A DNA stretch of 64,000 nucleotides from Leptolyngbya sp. BL0902. Its GTDB lineage: Bacteria > Cyanobacteriota > Cyanobacteriia > Phormidesmidales > Phormidesmidaceae. The notes below the pieces were generated by a model. It did not search any database and was not told the origin of the DNA. It saw nothing but the letters and a program-made list of their open reading frames with translations. Shown here piece by piece: positions 57,935 to 64,000 of the stretch. Positions within the stretch are counted from its first letter, which is position 1. Every line of letters begins with the position of its first letter. Position numbers and translations under genes: made by a program. The stretch lies in the NCBI RefSeq assembly GCF_016403105.1, contig NZ_CP046155.1:3067906-3131905 (forward strand), written 5' to 3'.

Positions 57935-58206
57935 TATTTAGCAATCCTTTGCTGCCAGCAGCGATTGAGGTGGGCGGCGAGATCGGCCTTGGGGGCGGTT
58001 TGGGTTTTGACGACGCTCCAAATTTGAGCCAGGGCCAGGGGCGTTTCGGCGGAGACCCGCAGGGGTTGATGCACCCCGCACTGGCAGGGAATGGCGAGGG
58101 TTTGCAAACGGCGGTAGACCTCCCAAGTGGCGACCCGGTCGAGGTCGAGGGGAAGGGTTAGCGCGGAGGATGGGCCAATGAGGACAGGGGAAGAAGAGAG
58201 CGGCAT
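57934..58206 (-). CDS. Hypothetical protein, 90 residues
   Basis: The ATG at 58206 (MPLSSSPVLIGPSSALTLPLDLDRVATWEVYRRLQTL) is preferred to the open frame reaching 58341, which is Pro/Gly-rich upstream. It has a CQCG dipair near residue 56 and a helical end (LAQIWSVVKTQTAPKADLAAHLNRCWQQRIAK). The short size suggests an accessory subunit of the coupled 2Fe-2S protein. Family not recognised. Confidence 0.65.
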   Translation of the reverse strand: MPLSSSPVLIGPSSALTLPLDLDRVATWEVYRRLQTLAIPCQCGVHQPLRVSAETPLALAQIWSVVKTQTAPKADLAAHLNRCWQQRIAK

Positions 58207-58618
58207 AGCCAGGGGAATGAGAGACCTTTGGTATGGGGGACGACCAGGGCAAAACCCACCGCTGGCCCACGATCCTCTTGCCATTGGTTCTGAATAAAGG
58301 ATGCCTGGGTGCCTCAACCAAAGGGCTGGCGTGACTCCCAAAGAGGGCTCAAGTTCTCTGCTAGCAAACGCTTGAGAGGTCTACAGCGCTGTGCTAGAGC
58401 ATTTGAGGAACCATCCTTAATGAAGATCGTTTCCACTAAGATAACCAACCCCTGAGTTTAATGCAATAGACTTTCAATAAGGAGATTCTGTGAAAGCTGG
58501 AAAACCCTTGTATATGAATCAATTCAAGCTTTAACCTGAAATTAACTCTCAATGAAAAAATGCAGCAGCTTAGACTAACTTTCGATAAGCCCAGTTCTTA
58601 GCCCCCCTACTCCGACTC
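58207..58618. other. Intergenic region with a micro-ORF
   Basis: About 410 bp. At 58479-58485 stands a strong AAGGAGA, 4 nt before a GTG (58490) that opens only 14 codons (MKAGKPLYMNQFKL) ending at 58534 on the plus strand. This may be a leader peptide, a small protein or chance. No larger feature was recognised. Confidence 0.4.
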
Positions 58619-59443
58619 CTACAACGTCTGAAGTGTGACCAGTCTGTCCTCGGTGAGCGGCGTGGGGGTGAGGCTGTAGAGAATGCCATCGGCCACGGAT
58701 ACCAGGTTGAGGTAGTAGGGATCCTCCCCTGCCTTAGCTACTCGATAAATCCGCACGCCCGTTTCGGTAGAGAGCACTTCCCCCGTGATGTTGCTGAGGG
58801 TGTAGCCCTGGGCTTCCAAATTGTCTTGAAGGGATCGTGCTGCGCCGCGCCAGCCGCCTTCTACGGGGCTAGTCCAGCAGGCTTCACCACCGCAGTCGGC
58901 CTGTTGCGCCCCCTGGAAGTGGGGAAAATTAGCAAAGGGCTGGGGTTCAGGAGCGGTGGTGTCTGCTGCGATGGTTTCCGCGATGGGTTCCGGTGCTGGA
59001 TCCGCCGCAATCGGTTCTGGGACAGGTGACTCAGGGGCAGCGGTTACGGGAGGTTCAACAGCCGCAGGGGCCACCTCCGAAATGGCTTCCGGGACAGGTT
59101 GTGGACTGGGGGGAATGACCCTCGGTGCTGGATCCACCGCTACCGCAGCGGGCATTGTTTCGGGAGGAGAAACAACCGGAAGGGGTAGCTCTGGTTCCGC
59201 TTGGTCTGGACGGGTTGGCAGTACGGCCACATCCATCGTCACCGTGGGCGGTTCTTCGAGGGCTGCGAGATCTTCGGTTTCGGGGGTGCTAGACGACCAG
59301 GGTAAACCCAGTAATACCCCATGGGCACCCAAGGATGCCGCCAAACACAGCCCTCCTAGCCAAGGCTTGAGCTTGGCCAGCCCCAATGGTCGGCCTGAGG
59401 TGCGTGGAATGGGGGTGGAATGGGTGGAAACCTGTAGAGTCAT
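58619..59443 (-). CDS. TonB-like periplasmic-spanning protein
   Basis: A 274-residue protein with a basic N-terminus, one TM (about 29-50; WLGGLCLAASLGAHGVLLGLPW), a long Pro/Glu/Ala-rich stretch (about 55-165) and a C-terminal domain of about 90 residues (WRGAARSLQDNLEAQGYTLSNITGEVLSTETGVRIYRV...). The plan is TonB-like, with a His in the TM helix as in TonB, but the C-terminal domain is not a recognisable TonB fold. It is divergent from futA and lies in the iron island, so a role in outer-membrane iron uptake is plausible but not shown. Confidence 0.6.
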   Translation of the reverse strand: MTLQVSTHSTPIPRTSGRPLGLAKLKPWLGGLCLAASLGAHGVLLGLPWSSSTPETEDLAALEEPPTVTMDVAVLPTRPDQAEPELPLPVVSPPETMPAAVAVDPAPRVIPPSPQPVPEAISEVAPAAVEPPVTAAPESPVPEPIAADPAPEPIAETIAADTTAPEPQPFANFPHFQGAQQADCGGEACWTSPVEGGWRGAARSLQDNLEAQGYTLSNITGEVLSTETGVRIYRVAKAGEDPYYLNLVSVADGILYSLTPTPLTEDRLVTLQTL

Positions 59444-59632
59444 TATCGCAAGACTTTGGCAGTAGTTTTGGCTAGATAACGGGATCAGTTCACCATTAGC
59501 TTACGCCAAATCACCTGATCAATCTATGAGTTTACAGGGAAATTAAGGATTTCCAAGCCCGTCAGGCGGCGATATTGCGCCTATGCCAGTTGCCACTCGC
59601 CGCCACCTATACGGGGATGATTTTTTAATTTG

Positions 59633-59662
59633 TTGGGAAACTATGTCAATAAGCGCTACAAT
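59633..59662 (+). promoter_or_regulatory. Candidate promoter of futA
   Basis: TTGGGA (59633-59638) and TACAAT (59657-59662) are separated by 18 bp, about 65 bp before the futA GTG start. This fits a sigma-70-type promoter; only the -10 is near consensus. Confidence 0.4.
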
Positions 59663-59726
59663 GCAGTCGAAGTTGACGCCCGGAGACATTCCTCTGAGGG
59701 CGCTTTGAAGGTTTGAGGTATTCGAC

Positions 59727-60800
59727 GTGTCAAGCAAATTAGGACGACGTGCATTTTTAGGGGCCGGAGCCGCCGCTACCGCCATCGCAGTGGGAGGCTT
59801 AAAATCACAATCTGCCCAGGCTCAGTTTCCGTGGTTCCGCAATCGAGGTCAGGTTGTTAATCTCTACTCGTCGCGCCACTACGACACCGACGAACAGCTC
59901 TACGACGGCTTTCGACAGGCCACTGGAATCCGAGTCAACGTGGTGGAAGCTGAGGCTGATCAGCTCATTGAGCGCATTAGAAGCGAAGGCCAAAATAGCC
60001 CTGCCGACCTCTTGATGACTGTCGATGCAGGTCGTCTATGGCGGGCAGAACAGGAAGGTCTATTCCAGGCGGTCAACTCCTCGGTGCTGACGGGGGCCAT
60101 TCCTGACCACCTGCGCCACCCCGATGGGCAATGGTTTGGCCTGACCCAACGGGCTAGAGTGCTGATGTACCACAAAGATCGGGTTAACCCCTCAGAACTG
60201 TCTTCCTACGAAGATCTCGTTGATCCCAAGTGGCGGGGACGCATCCTCACCCGGAGTTCCACCAACATTTACAGCCAGTCTTTGGTCGGGTCTCTGATTG
60301 CCGCCCATGGCTCCGAGGAAACCGAAACTTGGGCGCGGGGCTTGGTGGCCAACCTAGCCCGCGATCCCCAGGGGGGCGACACCGACCAAATCAGAGCCGT
60401 GGCGGCTGGTTTGGGGGATGTGGCTATCTCCAACACCTACTACCTGGCTCGGCTGATTAAGTCGGATAACGCCGCAGATCGGGCCGTGGCCGAAGCGATT
60501 GGCGTGTTCTTCCCCAACCAAAATGACCGGGGCACCCACGTCAATATCAGTGGAGCTGGAGTGCTACGCAGCGCCCCCAACGCCGCCGCCGCCATTCAGT
60601 TTCTAGAGTACTTGGTGAGCCCAGAGGCTCAGCGCATCTTCGCTGAAAGCAACAACGAGTACCCCGTGGTAGAAGGCGTCGCCATCGACTCCGTAGTGGC
60701 CAGCTTTGGCGAGTTCAGGGCCGATCCCCTCAATGCCGCCGTCTTTGGCCGCAATAATCCCGAAGCTCTTCGCATTACCGACCGCGCTGGCTGGAAGTAA
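59727..60800 (+). CDS. futA: Iron(III)-binding periplasmic protein, FutA/IdiA type
   Basis: A 357-residue substrate-binding protein read from GTG 59727. The N-terminus has a Tat signal (LGRRAFLGAGAAATAIAVGG, then a QAQ cleavage site). The mature part follows the class of Fe3+-binding proteins: VVNLYSSRHYDTDEQLYDGF with the conserved His/Tyr, DLLMTVDAGRLWRAEQEGLF, and the paired Tyr ligands in ISNTYYLARLI. It delivers ferric iron to an ABC importer whose membrane and ATPase genes are not in the window. In cyanobacteria FutA also has a thylakoid-protective form. Confidence 0.93.
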   Translation: MSSKLGRRAFLGAGAAATAIAVGGLKSQSAQAQFPWFRNRGQVVNLYSSRHYDTDEQLYDGFRQATGIRVNVVEAEADQLIERIRSEGQNSPADLLMTVDAGRLWRAEQEGLFQAVNSSVLTGAIPDHLRHPDGQWFGLTQRARVLMYHKDRVNPSELSSYEDLVDPKWRGRILTRSSTNIYSQSLVGSLIAAHGSEETETWARGLVANLARDPQGGDTDQIRAVAAGLGDVAISNTYYLARLIKSDNAADRAVAEAIGVFFPNQNDRGTHVNISGAGVLRSAPNAAAAIQFLEYLVSPEAQRIFAESNNEYPVVEGVAIDSVVASFGEFRADPLNAAVFGRNNPEALRITDRAGWK

Positions 60801-60954
60801 TTCCACGCCCGCCACAGACGGCCCGCTCCCCACCCGTCAAACCGTAGGGGCGAGGAAACCTCGCCCTGCCAGATGTCTACCTGTGGGCAGCATCAGGGTT
60901 GCGTCCTGTCTTAAATCAGCGAAGATGGGAAGCGACGCATCTTGTATTAACCCC

Positions 60955-61347
60955 ATGGCCGAGGCTCTGAAACTAGCGGTAAACGGCACCCTCATGCGGG
61001 GGCTAGAACTCAACCCCAACCTGATCCAGGCTGGGGCTGAGTTTTTGTATGAAGCTACAACCACGCCCAACTATCGCCTATGGTCGATTCAAGATCGGCA
61101 TCCGGCCATGGTGCGCGTGGCTGAAGACGGTGTAGCCGTAGCCCTAGAGGTCTGGCAAATGTCCGCTGGGGGGTTGGTGCAGGTGCTCTTGCAAGAACCG
61201 CCCGGATTGTCTATCGGCAAAGTTACCCTCAGCACAGGGGAAACGGTGTTGGGGGTGCTGGGGGAACCGATCCTCTGCGAAGGCCAGCGGGAAATTTCCG
61301 AATTCGGCGGCTGGCGGGCCTATAGGGCGCAGTCTGCCCACCCATAA
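60955..61347 (+). CDS. AtzF/allophanate-hydrolase C-domain-like small protein
   Basis: The ATG at 60955 (MAEALKLAVNGTLMRGLELNPNLIQAGAEFLYEATTTPNYRLWSI) gives 130 residues. The opening and the spacing of VNGTLMRG...GAxFLxEATTxPxYRL, then a GxEPGLxIGKVxL-like segment (PPGLSIGKVTLSTGETVLGVL), match the gamma-glutamylcyclotransferase-like domain at the end of allophanate hydrolases. Cyanobacteria carry it as a free protein of unknown role. The frame is open to 60706 but the first 83 codons are not part of it. Confidence 0.75.
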   Translation: MAEALKLAVNGTLMRGLELNPNLIQAGAEFLYEATTTPNYRLWSIQDRHPAMVRVAEDGVAVALEVWQMSAGGLVQVLLQEPPGLSIGKVTLSTGETVLGVLGEPILCEGQREISEFGGWRAYRAQSAHP

Positions 61348-61565
61348 TAGGGGGCTCTCCGGCAGAGTATCCTGCCAGCGGCGGAAATGTTAGGGCCACC
61401 GTCAGATTGTGAGGGGGGATACGGCCAGGTCACAGTGCCTCTGCTAGGGTAGGGTAAATCCGTAAATTCCACATTTCACATTTCACTTTATTACGTTCCC
61501 TCCCAGAGATAGAAAAAACAAAAAAGAGGGCACTATAACAATGGTTGACCTTATCACTCCAGGAA

Positions 61566-61832
61566 ATGCAGGTCATGGAAATTCCCCAAGCTATCATTGA
61601 CGATCTGATTTTGACCCTCCACCAGTCCCAGCGATCTACGGTATTGATCGGCGGCACCAGCGGTCAAGCAGCCAATGACGTCAACCTCCACAATCAGAGC
61701 CGTCGCCATCGTCAGCAGCAACAGGCCATTGCCTCGGTCATTGGCACCGTGATGGAGTTTGCCAGCGACGATGTCAAAGCCCGGTTGGCCTCCAGCTACC
61801 AGCAATCGCCCAGCTTGCCCAAACCCCAATAG
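61566..61832 (+). CDS. Hypothetical protein, 88-95 residues
   Basis: Read from ATG 61566; a TTG at 61545 would add seven residues. The sequence starts MQVMEIPQAIIDDLILTLHQSQRSTVLIGGTSGQAANDVNLHNQ. It is helical, followed by a Gln/Arg-rich part (SRRHRQQQQAIASVIGTVMEF) and a C-terminal helix. The Q-rich centre suggests protein interaction. No family recognised. It is convergent with the lyase-like gene. Confidence 0.55.
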   Translation: MQVMEIPQAIIDDLILTLHQSQRSTVLIGGTSGQAANDVNLHNQSRRHRQQQQAIASVIGTVMEFASDDVKARLASSYQQSPSLPKPQ

Positions 61833-61838
61833 GCCCAA

Positions 61839-62399
61839 TCAATCCGTTTTTTGCTCGACCCCAAACCCCACCAGCACCAGGGTATCGAGGGGTTGTCCAG
61901 GCTCAGGATGCTGATAGTTGAGAATGCGACGAATCCGCATCTTGGGATTAACCAACACAATGGAATCCACGGAAACTACGCGGGTGTAGGGCGTAGTCAT
62001 CAAGAGTTCGCGGTTGCTGGGGTCGTAGCGAAAGCTCGACACAATGGGACGGGCTTCCTCGTAGGCTCGATCTCGCAGGTAGTCTCCGGTGATGATGCCA
62101 TGGGTCTGTTGTTTGGGCACAAACAGCGCCCGCAGCTCCTGGGAAACCTTTTCGCCCTTATCAGAAACCGTGTGAAAGACCAGGTTGAACCCCGGTAGGC
62201 CATCGAGGTTGTCTGGAACGGCGTAGGCGTTGTCGGCCAAGACTTGGCGCTTTAGATCAGGGGAGATGGCCTCTACCTGAAAATCGGTGTGGGAACGCTC
62301 AACCTCCTGGTGGGTGAGGTAGTGGTAGGTGCGCTCAATCGACCAATGGCCAATGCAGCACTCAAAAAAATAGTGAATGTCCGAAAGATTCATTGCCAT
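61839..62399 (-). CDS. CpeS/CpcS-type phycobiliprotein lyase-like protein
   Basis: A 186-residue protein with the N-terminal helix and hydrophobic start DIHYFFECCIGHWSIERTYHYL, as in the lipocalin-like chromophore lyases that attach phycocyanobilin to phycobiliprotein cysteines. Beta strands follow (LRALFVPKQQTHGIITGDYLRDRAYEEARPIVSSFRYDPS, RVVSVDSIVLVNPKMRIRRIL). The assignment to this family is moderate; the phycobiliprotein target is unknown. No phycobiliprotein structural gene is in the window. Confidence 0.65.
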   Translation of the reverse strand: MAMNLSDIHYFFECCIGHWSIERTYHYLTHQEVERSHTDFQVEAISPDLKRQVLADNAYAVPDNLDGLPGFNLVFHTVSDKGEKVSQELRALFVPKQQTHGIITGDYLRDRAYEEARPIVSSFRYDPSNRELLMTTPYTRVVSVDSIVLVNPKMRIRRILNYQHPEPGQPLDTLVLVGFGVEQKTD

Positions 62400-62876
62400 T
62401 GGCGACCTAAAAACCTCAGTATTCAGCCTCCCTTATCGTAACCCTAGCGCGAAACAGCCACGATTCAGCCATCGGTGCATAGCGCCTAGATCCGGGTTGA
62501 CCAGGAAAACTGGCTAGATCCCATAGCGGTCGAAGGGGCCAGAGACCTAACCCCTAGGTGAATCCAATGCTGTAGAGGCGCAGTTTTCGCGCCCGCCACA
62601 GAATCCTGGGTTAGTCAGGCAGGTCTAGTCCCCATTGTTAGGAATTGCAGGTAGCCATGGCCATTGAGTAAAAATGCTTACAGATTATCCTAGCCAGGGG
62701 CGTACAATCAGCCCCAACACTGGGTGTACCGGATCGCGCTCCACCTTGCCGACCCGCATCACCATGGCTATAGTGAAGAGAGAAAAATATTAAGAAACGT
62801 AAATTAAAGTCTCATTTTTTGTCGATTGCTTGACCTCAGCTTTTCCTAGCCCTGCTCCCATTGTGGATGTTGCCCT
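62400..62876. other. Intergenic region between two lyase-like genes
   Basis: About 480 bp between divergent genes. Its last 120 bp are AT-rich and hold the likely promoter of the next gene. No RNA gene or repeat was recognised. Confidence 0.4.
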
Positions 62877-63413
62877 ATGCCCTTCTCCGCTGAAACTGCC
62901 CGCATTCTTGCTGAGCCCCTCGTCACAGCATTCTTTCAGGAAACGGCGGGGGAGTGGCGGTCAGAGCGCCGTTACTACACCCTCAGCAGCGGCGAAACCC
63001 AGGAGGTAATCAGCCAAATCACCATTGATTTTTTGGAGCCGGGGCATCCCCAACTGCTGCACCTCGCCGATCTGCACCAGATCGGCCCCAACACGCCGCT
63101 CATTTGTGGCACCGCCGTATCCTGGGAAAGTAACTATGTGGGCACAGGCAAAAAGCCTGTCAAGGGCAGCACCCTGTTTGGTGTGCGCGGCACCACACTG
63201 TATCGAGATCGGGGCTTTGCCACTAGCAAACCCGTCACCGCCCAATACACCTTCCGCGATAACCGCACCCTGCAACTCAAAACCCAGTACAACGGATCCT
63301 CCTTTGAAGAAGAAATTCGGCTGATTGGCCAACGCTACCGCACTCGGCAAACGGTGATCTCCCGCGCCGGAGAAGAACTGATGATTGGCCAATACCTCGA
63401 AACCCGCTGTTAG
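62877..63413 (+). CDS. CpeS/CpcS-type phycobiliprotein lyase
   Basis: A 178-residue protein with the opening typical of the family: FFQETAGEWRSERRYYTLSSGETQEVISQITIDFLE, followed by an all-beta lipocalin-like barrel and a closing TVISRAGEELMIGQYLETRC. CpcS/CpcU and CpeS/CpeU are bilin lyases for Cys-82-type sites on phycobiliproteins. The W in GEWRSER and the ExxxSxITI pattern make this the surer of the two lyase-like genes. Subtype (CpcS, CpcU or CpeS) cannot be assigned. Confidence 0.78.
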   Translation: MPFSAETARILAEPLVTAFFQETAGEWRSERRYYTLSSGETQEVISQITIDFLEPGHPQLLHLADLHQIGPNTPLICGTAVSWESNYVGTGKKPVKGSTLFGVRGTTLYRDRGFATSKPVTAQYTFRDNRTLQLKTQYNGSSFEEEIRLIGQRYRTRQTVISRAGEELMIGQYLETRC

Positions 63414-63432
63414 GGATTCTGCACTAATTCTG

Positions 63433-64000
63433 CTACCCACGGGAGGAGGGAGGAACTGTAGCGCGGCGGGAACGTTGGGTGAGCAATCCGTGGCGGGGGC
63501 TGAGGAAAAATGCTAGGACAAAGAACCCAGAGGCCACCAGCACAATGGCGGGGCCAGAGGGTAGGTTGAAATAGTAGCTGAGGTACATGCCGCTAAGGCT
63601 GGAAATGACGCCAATGCCTGCCCCCAGCGCCATGACCTGATGCATCCGGGGCACCAGCAGGTAGGCCGTTGCGCCAGGGGTAATCAACAGCGCTAGGACG
63701 AGGATTACCCCCACCACTTTCATGCTGGCCACCACGGTGAGGGCAATCAGCACCATGAGGCCAAGGTTGAGCCGCCCCACGGGCAAGCCACTGGCCTGGG
63801 CACCGAGGGGGTCGAAGCTATAGAACAGTAATTCTTTATAGAACAAAGCCACCGCCAACAGCACTAAGGCGGCAATGATGGCGGTATCTCGCACATCGCC
63901 GGGGGTAACGCCGAGAATGTTGCCAAAGAGAAAGTGATTCAGGTCGATTTTGTTGTCTTTTTGAATCGTCGTAATTAACGTAATGCCGAGGGCAAAAAAG
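63433..64000 (-). CDS. ABC-3 family metal permease (ZnuB/MntB-type), 5' part beyond window
   Basis: The frame is open from 63433 to the right edge, so the start is outside the window. The visible 188 residues include FFALGITLITTIQKDNKIDL, then HFLFGNILGVTPGDV, and several TM helices (IIAALVLLAVALFYKELLFY; LMVLIALTVVASMKVVGVILVLALLITPGATAYLLV). The LLITPGATA motif of the ABC-3 family is clear. Substrates are Zn2+ or Mn2+. The ATPase and binding-protein genes are not in view. Confidence 0.9.
   Translation of the reverse strand, partial: FFALGITLITTIQKDNKIDLNHFLFGNILGVTPGDVRDTAIIAALVLLAVALFYKELLFYSFDPLGAQASGLPVGRLNLGLMVLIALTVVASMKVVGVILVLALLITPGATAYLLVPRMHQVMALGAGIGVISSLSGMYLSYYFNLPSGPAIVLVASGFFVLAFFLSPRHGLLTQRSRRATVPPSSRG

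Overview
The window is a stretch of chromosome from a GC-rich cyanobacterium, probably filamentous and of the Leptolyngbya/Nodosilinea/Phormidium kind; the genus is a guess from overall feel. The cyanobacterial assignment rests on two CpeS/CpcS-type phycobiliprotein lyase-like genes, a FutA-type iron-binding protein with a Tat signal, a PspA/IM30 protein, a cyanobacterial-type bamA-lpxC-fabZ-lpxA-lpxB run, and many small proteins of cyanobacterial character. No rRNA, tRNA, CRISPR array or intact insertion sequence was recognised.

Layout. 1-2.3 kb: the end of a beta-propeller protein, a pRiA4b ORF-3-like protein and a DHH phosphoesterase. 2.3-11.5 kb: an AT-richer exopolysaccharide locus (Wzz-type chain-length protein, O-antigen ligase/polymerase, GH9 cellulase-like hydrolase, Core-2/I-branching glycosyltransferase, flippase, GT-B glycosyltransferase). 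12.3-17.5 kb: aroK, argB, gatB, a VapB-like antitoxin with only the tail of its toxin left, and an orphan MacB/LolD-type ATPase coupled to a glyoxalase-fold gene. 17.7-24.4 kb: rpsN, a GAF histidine-kinase-like protein that lacks its phospho-acceptor His, a DUF721/DciA-like protein with a zinc ribbon, a SPOR protein, PspA, Hsp20. 25-32 kb: an M15 peptidase with three internal repeats, GlcE, a GST, a DUF4230 protein, an intergenic region with three DnaA-box-like 9-mers, and a PMT-family mannosyltransferase. 32-38.7 kb: a periplasmic TPR protein, purQ, purS, a Zur/FurB-like regulator, enolase and two unknown proteins. 38.7-47.4 kb: exbB-exbD, the outer-membrane biogenesis operon (bamA, lpxC, fabZ, lpxA, lpxB) and purC. 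47.5-49.2 kb: a three-gene set of unknown role (coiled coil, small basic-tailed protein, HNH nuclease). 49.3-55.4 kb: two tandem mgtE paralogues and a PEGL-type P-type ATPase. 55.7-61.3 kb: an iron-homeostasis island (fur, paired Fur boxes, dps, a 2Fe-2S protein, a TonB-like protein, futA). 61.5-64 kb: small proteins, two lyase-like proteins and the end of a ZnuB/MntB-type permease.

How the parts relate. Three envelope themes recur: surface polysaccharide export, lipid A and Omp85 assembly, and energy-coupled outer-membrane transport (ExbB/D, TonB-like). Metal homeostasis is the second theme (Mg, Fe, probable Zn/Mn). The best candidate for something undescribed is the 47.6-49.2 kb set: its HNH protein and its 142-residue protein share an SLE-[DE]-LF-x2-AD-[RK]-[IV]-G motif while otherwise looking unrelated. 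This suggests a common partner, but no function is shown.
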